Of a stretch of DNA of 64,000 nucleotides, positions 1 to 7,940 are shown piece by piece. How positions within the stretch are numbered: position 1 is the stretch's first letter; each line of letters begins with the position of its first letter. The notes below the pieces were generated by a model that saw only the letters and a program-made list of their open reading frames with translations, did not search any database and had not been told where the DNA came from. A program made the position numbers and the translations under genes. The DNA comes from Polyangiaceae bacterium (GTDB taxonomy: Bacteria > Myxococcota_A > Polyangia > Polyangiales > Polyangiaceae): NCBI GenBank assembly GCA_025937895.1, contig JAICQL010000001.1, positions 62,001 to 126,000 on the forward strand, in the 5' to 3' direction.

Positions 1-45
1 CGCATGCAGGTGCGGACCTCGGCCAAGCGCCTGATCCGCCGCTGA
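1..45 (+). CDS. C-terminal end of an unidentified upstream gene (partial)
   Basis: An open frame entering from the left edge reads RMQVRTSAKRLIRR and stops with TGA at 43-45. The basic tail would suit a ribosomal or nucleic-acid-binding protein, but 14 residues are too few to name it. It lies upstream of, and in the same direction as, the alanyl-tRNA editing gene. Confidence 0.3.
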   Translation, partial: RMQVRTSAKRLIRR

Positions 46-117
46 TCCGCGGTTCGCGAGCACGGGCGCCCGGCGGCGCTTGACCGCCGCGCGCCCGCCG
101 TCGGAGCATCGCGCGGG

Positions 118-1350
118 ATGACCGAGCGCCTGTACCACGCTGACTCCTACCTGACGGGCTTCGAGGCCACGCTGCTGGATACGGACGTCGCTGGCCAGCG
201 GCTGTACCTGGACCGCACGGCGTTCTACCCCACCTCCGGTGGACAGCCGTTCGATCGCGGAGCGCTCCACCCTGCGGGCGGCGGCGCGCCGCTCTCGGTC
301 GTGGACGTGGTGGACGAGGGGGAGCGGATCGCCCACGTGCTGGCAGAGCCTCAGCCCGGACTGGCGGGAGGCATCCAGCTGTCCGGCTCCATCGACTGGG
401 CTCGGCGCTTCGATCACATGCAGCAGCACAGCGGCCAGCACCTGCTGTCGGCAGTGTTTCACGAGCAGCTCGGCTGCGCGACGCTGAGCGTGCACTTCGG
501 CGTGGAGAGCAGCACCATCGATCTGGACGTGGCATCGCTCAGCCCCGAGCAGCTAGAAACCGTGGAGCAGCGCGCCAACGCCGTGGTGTGGGAGAATCGA
601 GAGCTGACCCTGAGCAGCGAGGACGCGCAGGAGGTGAGCGGGCTGCGCAAGGCCAGCGCGCGCAGCGGCGCGCTGCGCATCGTCAGCATTGCCGGTCTGG
701 ATCGCAGTGCCTGCGGCGGCACACACGTGCGACGGACGGGCGAAATTGGCGTCATCGCGCTGCGCAAGCTGGAGCGGGTGCGCAAGAGCGTGCGCGTGGA
801 GTTTCTGTGCGGCGGGCGCGCCGCCCGCCGCGCTCGGGCGGAGTTCGAGCTGCTGTCGCGCCTGAGCGCGCAGCTGTCCACGTCACCCGCCGAGCTGCCC
901 GGCGTGATGGAGACGCGTCTGGAAGAGCTGCAGCGCGTGGACAAGCGCTCGCGAGAGCTCGCGCAGAGGCTGGCCGAGCTGGAGGCACGCGAGCTGTACG
1001 CCCGAGCCGCCGCCAGCGGCCCTGCCGGTAGCGCGGTGATCCACTGGCAGCGCACGCCCGGCGGAGCGCTGGCGGAGCTGCGCGCGCTGGCGCAGTGCTA
1101 CATGGTCCAGCCGCGCGCCGTGTTTGTGGCAGCGCTGGAGCAACCACCGTCGCTACTGGTGGCCGTGGCGGAAGACTCTGGCAAGGATGCCGCGGCGTTG
1201 CTGCGTTCGGCGCTGGCCGCCGCCGGGGGACGCGGCGGCGGCAATGCGCGGCTGGCACAGGGCAGCGCCCCCAGCCTGGCAGGCCTGGAGCTGGCGCTCG
1301 GCACGCTGCGGTCACACCTGAGCTCCGCCAGTCACGATTCGTCCCGCTGA
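118..1350 (+). CDS. Alanyl-tRNA editing protein, AlaX-L/AlaRS-editing family with DHHA1 domain
   Basis: A free-standing trans-editing hydrolase expected to remove Ser or Gly mischarged on tRNA-Ala in the cytoplasm. The 410-residue protein has an N-terminal AlaX barrel (YPTSGGQP near residue 37), then the zinc-binding editing core with HSGQH at 104-108 and CGGTH at 199-203. A helical linker follows, and a C-terminal DHHA1 domain ends with GGGNARLAQG near residue 380. There is no catalytic aminoacylation domain, so it is not a truncated AlaRS N-terminus but the long AlaX form. The ATG at 118 has only a weak GGAG about 11 bases upstream. All zinc-ligand motifs appear intact. It sits 33 bases before glcD and may share its transcript. 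Confidence 0.9.
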   Translation: MTERLYHADSYLTGFEATLLDTDVAGQRLYLDRTAFYPTSGGQPFDRGALHPAGGGAPLSVVDVVDEGERIAHVLAEPQPGLAGGIQLSGSIDWARRFDHMQQHSGQHLLSAVFHEQLGCATLSVHFGVESSTIDLDVASLSPEQLETVEQRANAVVWENRELTLSSEDAQEVSGLRKASARSGALRIVSIAGLDRSACGGTHVRRTGEIGVIALRKLERVRKSVRVEFLCGGRAARRARAEFELLSRLSAQLSTSPAELPGVMETRLEELQRVDKRSRELAQRLAELEARELYARAAASGPAGSAVIHWQRTPGGALAELRALAQCYMVQPRAVFVAALEQPPSLLVAVAEDSGKDAAALLRSALAAAGGRGGGNARLAQGSAPSLAGLELALGTLRSHLSSASHDSSR

Positions 1351-1383
1351 CAAACGCCGGGACCCGAGATAGCCTGGCGGACA

Positions 1384-2871
1384 TTGGCCGCCTCTTCATC
1401 GCTTCCCAAGGCGTCGGGTGCGCTCTCGCGCGAGCTCGTGGCGCGCTTTCGGGCCATCGTGGGCTCGGAAAATTGCATCTCCGACGCTGACGAGCTGGTC
1501 GCTTACGAGTGTGATGCGCTGGCACACCACAGGGCTCGCCCTGGCCTGGTGGTGCTGCCTGCAAGCCGCGAAGAGGTGATCGAGGTGGTGAAGCTGGCCT
1601 ACGCCTCGGGCTTGCCCATCGTGCCGCGCGGCTCGGGCACTGGGCTCTCCGGCGGCGCGATGCCCAGCGAGGGCTGTCTATTGCTGGGTCTGTCGCGCAT
1701 GCGGCGCATTTTGGCCATCGATCTCGACAATCAGCGCATGCGCGTGCAACCGGGCGTGATCAACCTGGACATCTCGAAGCGCCTGGCACCGCATGGCTAC
1801 TACTACGCCCCCGATCCCTCGTCCGCGCAGATCTGCAGCATTGGCGGCAACGTGGCCGAGAACTCGGGCGGCGCGCACTGCCTGAAATACGGCTTCACCA
1901 CCCATCACGTGCTGGGGGCGGAGCTGGTGCTGGCCAACGGCAGCGTGGTGCAGCTCGGCGGCGCCGTGCTGGATACACCCGGCTATGATCTGCGCGGTGC
2001 CCTGGTCGGCAGCGAGGGCACCCTGGGCGTGGTCACCGAGGTGACGCTGCGCATCTGCCGCTTTCCCGAGGCGACGCGGACGTTGCTCGCCACCTTTCCT
2101 TCGACCACCGAGGCGGGCAACGCGGTCTCGCTGATCATCGCCAGCGGCATCGTGCCCGCCGCCATCGAGATGATGGACAGGCTGGCCATCACCGCCGTGC
2201 GCACGGCGCTGGGCGGCGCCTGGCCCGAGGTGGGCGCGCTGCTGCTGATCGACGTGGACGGCACGCTGATCGAGGCCGAGCACACCGCCGAGCGCTGCAG
2301 TCAGCTGTGCCTGAGCGCCGGCGCGCTGGAGCTGCGCAAGCCGGCAGATGCCGCCGAACGAGAGGCGATGTGGCGCGGGCGCCGGAGCGCGTTCACCGCC
2401 ATGGGCCGCATGAGCCCGAACTACATCGTGCAGGACGGCGTGATCCCGCGCTCGCAGATCGCGCGGGTGCTGGAGCAGATCGCGCAGCTCGGAGAGAAGT
2501 GGGGGGTGCGCGTGGCCAACGTGTTTCACGCCGGTGACGGTAACCTGCACCCACTGGTGCTGTACGACGGCGCCAACCTGGAGCAGGCGGAGCGCGCCGA
2601 GCGCTGCTCCGGCGAGATCGTGCGCCTGTGCGTGAGCGCGGGTGGCTCGATCACGGGGGAGCACGGGGTGGGCGTCGACAAGGCCAGCTACATGGGTGAA
2701 ATGTTCTCGGAGACGGATCTGGAGACGATGAGCTGGCTGCGCTGCGCGTTCGATCCCGAGAGCCGCTTCAACCCTGGCAAAATCTTCCCCACCCCGCGGC
2801 TGTGCGGCGATCGCCCCGGTCACTACGTGCCCCACCGGACCGAGCTCTCGGGGCAGATCGGCCGCGGGTGA
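1384..2871 (+). CDS. glcD: Glycolate oxidase subunit GlcD, FAD-linked
   Basis: Catalytic FAD subunit of membrane-associated glycolate oxidase, which oxidises glycolate (or D-lactate) to glyoxylate. The 495-residue protein has the VAO/PCMH-type FAD-binding domain (PRGSGTGLSGG, then GGNVAENSGG) and a C-terminal FAD-oxidase domain with the family signatures HAGDGNLHP and GEHGVG. It starts with TTG at 1384; no better ATG or GTG precedes the conserved domain. The stop codon overlaps the GTG start of glcE by 4 bases (GTGA), so translation of the three subunits is probably coupled. Identification is firm; glycolate versus D-lactate specificity rests on the glcDEF gene order. Confidence 0.92.
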   Translation: MAASSSLPKASGALSRELVARFRAIVGSENCISDADELVAYECDALAHHRARPGLVVLPASREEVIEVVKLAYASGLPIVPRGSGTGLSGGAMPSEGCLLLGLSRMRRILAIDLDNQRMRVQPGVINLDISKRLAPHGYYYAPDPSSAQICSIGGNVAENSGGAHCLKYGFTTHHVLGAELVLANGSVVQLGGAVLDTPGYDLRGALVGSEGTLGVVTEVTLRICRFPEATRTLLATFPSTTEAGNAVSLIIASGIVPAAIEMMDRLAITAVRTALGGAWPEVGALLLIDVDGTLIEAEHTAERCSQLCLSAGALELRKPADAAEREAMWRGRRSAFTAMGRMSPNYIVQDGVIPRSQIARVLEQIAQLGEKWGVRVANVFHAGDGNLHPLVLYDGANLEQAERAERCSGEIVRLCVSAGGSITGEHGVGVDKASYMGEMFSETDLETMSWLRCAFDPESRFNPGKIFPTPRLCGDRPGHYVPHRTELSGQIGRG

Positions 2872-4121
2872 CCCCGAGCTCTGCTCCGCCACCTTCTGCT
2901 CCTCCTCCCTCCTCGCGCGCGGGCATCGTGGGGGTGCCGGCGCTCGAGGCATATGAGCCGGAGAGCGTGCCCGCCTGCGCCGAGCTGCTCACCCGTGCGG
3001 CGGAGCGCAAGCTGCGCCTGGGCATCATCGGCGGCGGCACGGCGCTGGGCGTGGGAAATCCGCCGGAAGCGCTGGATGCCGTGGTGGTCACGCGCCGGCT
3101 CGATCGCATGGTGGAGTACGCGCCCGAAGATCAGGTGATCGTGGTCGAAGCCGGGCTCACCCTGGCACGCCTGCAGGCACTGGCGCGCCAGCATGGCCAG
3201 TGGCTGGGGGTGGACGCGCCGCTGGCCAGCAACGCGACCCTGGGCGGGCTGGTGGCGGTCGGAGCTTTCGGCCCGCGCCGCGCGCGCTATGGCTCGATCC
3301 GCGAGCTCTTGCTGGGGGTCACCCTGGTGCGAGCGGACGGGGCGCTGGCGCGCGGCGGCGGCAAGGTGGTCAAGAACGTGGCCGGCTTTGATCTGCCCAA
3401 GGTCGTCACGGGCTCGCTGGGCACGCTGGGCTTGATCGCGGAGGTGACCTTGCGCCTTCATCCGCTGCCAGAGGCCAGCGTCACGCTGCGCCTGTCCAAG
3501 CTCTCCGCGCCGGCGGTGGTGCAAGCAATGCTGGCGCTGCGTGCAGCGCAGCTCGAGCCCTCCAGTGTGGTGGCGCTGCGCGACGCGGACGGCGGCTTTG
3601 AGCTCGGCGTGCGCCTGGAGGGCTTCAGCGCGGGGGTGGAGCGCGATGCGCGCAGGCTGGCAGAGCTGCAGCTGGCACCCGCGGGTAGTGTGCTGGAGCG
3701 CCTGGAGCCTGAGCCGGCCGCTTCGTTCTGGCAGCGGGCAGAGTCGCCGAGAACGGCCTGCTCCTTGCGCCTGCGCGTGCACGCCTTGCCGTCGCAGCTG
3801 CCCGAGGTACAGGCCTGGCTGGCCCCGCTGCTCGGCAGGCTCGAGGGCGCGCGCTTCGTGTGGTACGCAACACTCGGCATCGGCTTCGTCGCCGGTGATC
3901 CAGAGGCTCACGCCGAGGTGCTCGAGCCGTTTGCCAGCGCTCGCGCCGCCGCGGTGGCAGCGGGGGGCGCGCTGCTGGTCGACGCCGCGCCGCACGCGCT
4001 ACGCCCGGAGCTCGACGCCTGGGGTCCGGTGCCCAGCGCCTTCGCCATCATGCGCGAGCTCAAGCAGCGCTTCGATCCCGAGCGCCGCCTGAACCCAGGG
4101 CGCTTCGTGGGAGGTCTGTAG
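2868..4121 (+). CDS. glcE: Glycolate oxidase subunit GlcE, FAD-binding
   Basis: Second flavin subunit of glycolate oxidase. The protein has the same FAD-binding fold as GlcD but a shorter C-terminus, with GGGTALGVGNPP replacing the usual GSGTK loop, a GGLVAVGAFGPRRARYGSIR stretch and a terminal FDPERRLNPGRF. An open frame extends upstream, but the GTG at 2868, overlapping the glcD TGA by 4 bases, is the likely start; the extension only overlaps glcD and is low-complexity. The predicted protein is 417 residues with a Ser/Pro-rich first 20. The stop (TAG) shares its last base with the glcF GTG start. Confidence 0.88.
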   Translation: MTPSSAPPPSAPPPSSRAGIVGVPALEAYEPESVPACAELLTRAAERKLRLGIIGGGTALGVGNPPEALDAVVVTRRLDRMVEYAPEDQVIVVEAGLTLARLQALARQHGQWLGVDAPLASNATLGGLVAVGAFGPRRARYGSIRELLLGVTLVRADGALARGGGKVVKNVAGFDLPKVVTGSLGTLGLIAEVTLRLHPLPEASVTLRLSKLSAPAVVQAMLALRAAQLEPSSVVALRDADGGFELGVRLEGFSAGVERDARRLAELQLAPAGSVLERLEPEPAASFWQRAESPRTACSLRLRVHALPSQLPEVQAWLAPLLGRLEGARFVWYATLGIGFVAGDPEAHAEVLEPFASARAAAVAAGGALLVDAAPHALRPELDAWGPVPSAFAIMRELKQRFDPERRLNPGRFVGGL

Positions 4122-5389
4122 TGGCTGATCGCAAGCTGATCGATGAATGCGTGCACTGCGGGTTTTGCTTGCCCGCCTGCCCCACGTACCAGTCGTGGGG
4201 GCAGGAGATGGATTCGCCGCGTGGGCGCATCTATCTGATGAAGGCGCAGGGCGAGGGGCGGGTACCGCTGTCGAACACGCTGGTGCAGCACTTCGATCGT
4301 TGCCTGGGCTGCCTGGCCTGCGTCAGCGCATGCCCCTCGGGCGTGCAATATGACGTGCTCATCGAGCAGACTCGAGCGGAGGTGGACCGCCAGCACCAAC
4401 GCCCGCTCGGCGAGCGGTTGTTTCGTGCCTTGCTCTTTGCTTTGCTGCCCTACCCCGCTCGGCTGCGCGTGCTGGGGCTACTGCACTGGCTGTACGTGGC
4501 GCTCGGCGTGCGAGGGCTGTTGCATCGCACTGGCCTGATCCAGCGCCTGCCGGAGCGGCTGCGCCAGCTGGAGGCGCTGGCCCCGCCGCTCTCCTGGGGT
4601 CAGCTGCGGACCCGTTTGCCCTCTCTCAGCGCGGCGCGGGGGGCGGTGCGCCGGAGGGTGGCGCTGCTGCCCGGCTGCGTGCAGCGGGTCTACTTTCCGG
4701 GCGTGAACCAGGCCACCCTGCGCGTGCTGGCCGCCGAGGGCTGCGAGGTGGTCGTGCCCGAAGGCCTGGGCTGCTGTGGCGCGTTGTCCCTGCACGCGGG
4801 GCGCGAGGCCGAGGCGCAGCGTCTGGCTCGCGCCGCCATCGCCCGGCTGGAGCGCGAACAGGTGAGTGCGATCGTTGTCAACGCCGCCGGCTGCGGCTCC
4901 GCCATGAAGCACTGGTCACGGCTGGTCGCCGACGACCCGGAGTGGCGAGCGCGCGCGCAGCGCCTCGAGGCGAAGGTGAAGGACGTGAGCGAGCTGCTGG
5001 CGGAGCTGGAGCCGATGGCGCCCCGCAAGCCGCTACAGCTACGCGTTGCTTATCACGACGCCTGTCACCTCTCGCATGGCCAGAAGGTGCGGGCTCAACC
5101 CCGCACGCTCCTGAAGTCCATTCCGGGTCTGGAGCTGGTCGAGCTCCCGGATGGCGACCAGTGCTGCGGCAGCGCGGGCGTGTACAACCTGCTCCAGCCG
5201 CGGAGCGCGCAGCTGATCGGCAAGCGCAAGGCGGACAACGTCCGCTCGGTGGCGCCTGACTTGCTGGTCAGCGCCAACCCGGGCTGTACGTTGCAGATCC
5301 AGAGCCAGCTGGGCGCAGCGGGTGGCAGCATCCGAACCGCGCACCCGATCGAGGTGCTGGACGCCTCCATCCGCGGCAGCCAGCTGTAG
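4121..5389 (+). CDS. glcF: Glycolate oxidase iron-sulfur subunit GlcF
   Basis: Electron-transfer subunit passing electrons from the flavin subunits to the quinone pool. The 422-residue protein starts with two [4Fe-4S] ferredoxin motifs (CVHCGFCLPACP near residue 7, CLGCLACVSACP near residue 65). Two CCG-domain repeats follow in the C-terminal half (GLGCCGALS, then CHLSHGQ and CCGSAG). The start is GTG at 4121 inside TAGTG, a one-base overlap with glcE. Length and motif order match GlcF. A short inverted repeat just after the stop may end the operon. Confidence 0.92.
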   Translation: MADRKLIDECVHCGFCLPACPTYQSWGQEMDSPRGRIYLMKAQGEGRVPLSNTLVQHFDRCLGCLACVSACPSGVQYDVLIEQTRAEVDRQHQRPLGERLFRALLFALLPYPARLRVLGLLHWLYVALGVRGLLHRTGLIQRLPERLRQLEALAPPLSWGQLRTRLPSLSAARGAVRRRVALLPGCVQRVYFPGVNQATLRVLAAEGCEVVVPEGLGCCGALSLHAGREAEAQRLARAAIARLEREQVSAIVVNAAGCGSAMKHWSRLVADDPEWRARAQRLEAKVKDVSELLAELEPMAPRKPLQLRVAYHDACHLSHGQKVRAQPRTLLKSIPGLELVELPDGDQCCGSAGVYNLLQPRSAQLIGKRKADNVRSVAPDLLVSANPGCTLQIQSQLGAAGGSIRTAHPIEVLDASIRGSQL

Positions 5390-5400
5390 CGTGCTACATC

Positions 5401-5415
5401 CCGGCGGCCCGCCGG
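5401..5415. terminator. Short G/C hairpin between convergent glcF and the 5419 gene
   Basis: CCGGC-GGCCC-GCCGG lies in the 29 bases separating two convergent stops. The stem is short and lacks a T run, so it is a weak candidate for a bidirectional terminator. Confidence 0.3.
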
Positions 5416-5418
5416 AGC

Positions 5419-7041
5419 TCAGTCGAGCATCTGAAAATCATACCGCCAGGAGGCGTAAACCCGGTCATGCGTGTCGAAGCCTGCGATGGGCCCCAGCTCT
5501 GCCCTGGGTTGGTACGTGACATACCCCAGAGTCACGGAGAGCGAGTCCAGCACCGAGTAGCTCAGATCGGCGCGGGCGAGCCAGCCGTAGCTGGGCTCCA
5601 GCCCAAACACCACCAGCACACCATTCAGCGATAGTCGCTCGTTCGCCGAGGTATACGTGCCGCGAACCGCGACGGTTGGGTACTGCACCGGCACCAGTGA
5701 CTCGAACTGGTTTACGAAGCGGGTGTACGTCGCGTCCAGGCTGAGCGTGGTGCGGCTGAAGCCAGCGTAGTTCAGACCGAACAGGCCACTCAGCACGTTT
5801 GCCTGCATGGCCACGACCCCGTCCTCCTGGGGCGCGAGCGCAATCGGACGGTCAAACTCGGCAGCGAGCTCCCAGCGCAGCAACCACTCGCCCAGCGGGC
5901 TCGCACCCGAGTGCCCCACCATCACGTACGGCAGGTGCTCGAGCTCCAGATCGATGCCCCCGTCGCGCACCGCCTCCGTATCGGGCGGCAGCAGCACTCC
6001 GGTGCGATCGTAGAGGCGCGCGGCGTGGAACTCCAGATCGAGCCCGCTGCCCTTGTATGTCCAGCGCCCGAAGAGCTGCACCGCTTCGCCAAAGCGCCCT
6101 GGCGTGTGCGTCCAGCGCGCTGTCATGCCCTCTGGCACCTGCTCGGCGAGCACGGCGCGCGCAGGACTGAAAGGCGCGAGCGGCGGCGGCAGGAAGCCCC
6201 AGGAGCGCTCCGGGACCGCGATGTATTCGATGGTGTGCTCGCCAAAGTTGCCGCGCACTCGCCCCGCCAGAACGGGTACACGGACATCCTCCAGCTCGTC
6301 GAGCCCCGGCTCCCGCAGGTCGCGAGGGTTGACCACATCGACGACGCTCAGCATCTCACCTTGACCCCAGGGGATGATCTGGTAGCCGGCGATAACCTCG
6401 ACTGGACTCAGCACCGCGGCGGCAAACGCTTCGCGCGGATACACCAGCGAGCGGTACGCCTCCACCGTGGCGCGGTCGTCCAGGCCGGTGCCTACCGGCC
6501 TGCCCTCCTCGTCCAGCGGCGGAGGATCACTGTACGCCAGATCGTATTCGGCATGTGCGGCGAGCTGCAGCCGAAACTGCCTGCCGGGTCCCCAGTCCCG
6601 GCGGTGGCGGAGCTCCAGATCGATGCTCTGCAGCGCCTTGGCGAGCGGCCGCTGCGAGAGCCGCTCGGCCCAGACGGCGGTACGCCCCCGCGCGAACCCG
6701 CGCAGGGACGAGCTGCTCGACGCCGTTTGCTCCTGCTCCACCGGACCGGTGTCCACCGGCGCCAGCTGCGGCGCCGCACCGCCGAAGCCCAGCGCATCGC
6801 TTGCATCGCCGCCGGCAGCGGGGGCGAGCTGCGCCGTGGGAGCTGACGCCGTGCCAAAGCCCACGGCGTCGCTCGGATCATCCCATCGTGTCGGCTCGCC
6901 GGGGGCGGCCGGCACATCCTGCTCTGCCGAGCCGCCTCCCTCCGGTGCCACGTCGCTGGCCGGTGGCGCACCCGGCACCGCATGGGCGCTACCGGCATGC
7001 GCGAGCACGCCCGTGGCGACCGCCAGGACCAGCACCTTCAC
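5419..7041 (-). CDS. Predicted outer-membrane beta-barrel protein of an RND/LolA-like export system
   Basis: Last gene of the quinolone-type operon. An N-terminal signal peptide (hydrophobic run ending AHAGSAHA) is followed by an acidic, Pro/Ala-rich linker containing two DALGFG/DAVGFG-like repeats. A long alternating aromatic/polar C-terminal part ends WRYDFQMLD, as expected for a barrel resembling DUF1302-type proteins. GTG at 7041 is chosen because it begins the signal peptide and lies 4 bases after the stop of the upstream LolA-like gene; the longer frame overlaps that gene. DUF1302-like, LolA-like and MMPL genes commonly travel together, so this is probably the outer-membrane component that places a lipophilic product. 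Family assignment is by overall architecture only. Confidence 0.7.
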   Translation of the reverse strand: MKVLVLAVATGVLAHAGSAHAVPGAPPASDVAPEGGGSAEQDVPAAPGEPTRWDDPSDAVGFGTASAPTAQLAPAAGGDASDALGFGGAAPQLAPVDTGPVEQEQTASSSSSLRGFARGRTAVWAERLSQRPLAKALQSIDLELRHRRDWGPGRQFRLQLAAHAEYDLAYSDPPPLDEEGRPVGTGLDDRATVEAYRSLVYPREAFAAAVLSPVEVIAGYQIIPWGQGEMLSVVDVVNPRDLREPGLDELEDVRVPVLAGRVRGNFGEHTIEYIAVPERSWGFLPPPLAPFSPARAVLAEQVPEGMTARWTHTPGRFGEAVQLFGRWTYKGSGLDLEFHAARLYDRTGVLLPPDTEAVRDGGIDLELEHLPYVMVGHSGASPLGEWLLRWELAAEFDRPIALAPQEDGVVAMQANVLSGLFGLNYAGFSRTTLSLDATYTRFVNQFESLVPVQYPTVAVRGTYTSANERLSLNGVLVVFGLEPSYGWLARADLSYSVLDSLSVTLGYVTYQPRAELGPIAGFDTHDRVYASWRYDFQMLD

Positions 7042-7045
7042 GGGC

Positions 7046-7876
7046 TCAAAGACCTCGCTCGAGACGGCCTTGCGTGAACTGCTCCGCCGTGACCCCTGAC
7101 TTGCCGTAGCCCGCCTCGAGCACGCTGAGCACCGTCTCCGACAGCATCGTATCATTCTGCACGGTGCGCGCCGTGAGCCGCATTGCGGTCCAGATGCCGT
7201 CGACCTGCTGCAGATCCTCCAGCTTGATGTACTTGAGCTTCTGCCCCTGCGTGAGCCAGCCCTTCACCTGGACGGTGAGCAGCTTTGACTTGCTCACCCA
7301 GACCAGCTTCTTCACGTACCCGGTCTCCTCCTTGTACTTCTCGTTCTTGGGGCGCTCCTCGATCACCCAGCACTCCTCGTCGCCCACCTTCACGCTGGCC
7401 TCGCGCAGCTCGAGCTCATACTGAGAGGGGTCGTCCTTCGTCATGTCGGAGTAGCTGAAATCCGACCCCATGAAGGCGTCTGACTTCTTGTTCGAGAGGA
7501 TGCGCGTGGAGCGGCGCAGACTCGGCAAATACAGCCACTGGTCATCGTCTTTCTGACCGGTGTCATAGTCATACGTCAGCAACCCTACGTTGCGCACATC
7601 GGCCGGCGCCTCGAAGAAGATCAACCGACGGGTACCTTCATTGAAGTCCAGGTCCAGCATCTGCAGCTCTCGCTGGCGCTCGTGACCTGCCTTGTCCTTC
7701 ATCGTCAGCTTGACCTTCTTGACGGCGTGATCGCCATCCGGGCGCTTGAACGCGCGCTCCATGATCTCGACTGGATCCTCGCCGGCCTGCGCCTCAGCAG
7801 CGGCGGACCAGGACATACCTCCGAGAGCGGCCGCGATCAGCCAGCTCCGCAGATGACGAAACGGTTTTACGAACAT
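7046..7876 (-). CDS. LolA-like outer-membrane lipoprotein-sorting protein
   Basis: Periplasmic lipid-carrier-like protein of about 276 residues. The ATG at 7876 is preceded by AAGGAG at good spacing and opens a clear signal peptide (SWLIAAALGGMSWSAAAEAQA), so the longer frame from 7909 is rejected. The mature part carries the LolA_like (DUF1329-related) pattern of paired strands, including LDLDFNEGTRRLIFFEAP, YDYDTGQKDDDQWLYLPSL, a GSDFSYSDM turn and EETGYVKKLVWVSK. It lies between an RND transporter gene and a predicted barrel gene. In comparable three-gene sets (aryl polyene, xanthomonadin and hopanoid systems) it is thought to carry a lipid-like cargo across the periplasm. Confidence 0.82.
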   Translation of the reverse strand: MFVKPFRHLRSWLIAAALGGMSWSAAAEAQAGEDPVEIMERAFKRPDGDHAVKKVKLTMKDKAGHERQRELQMLDLDFNEGTRRLIFFEAPADVRNVGLLTYDYDTGQKDDDQWLYLPSLRRSTRILSNKKSDAFMGSDFSYSDMTKDDPSQYELELREASVKVGDEECWVIEERPKNEKYKEETGYVKKLVWVSKSKLLTVQVKGWLTQGQKLKYIKLEDLQQVDGIWTAMRLTARTVQNDTMLSETVLSVLEAGYGKSGVTAEQFTQGRLERGL

Positions 7877-7940
7877 TGCTACTCCTTTTGGGCGCACGAC
7901 GCGCTTCACTCAGTTCAGAAACTCAGGCCTCGATAGAAGC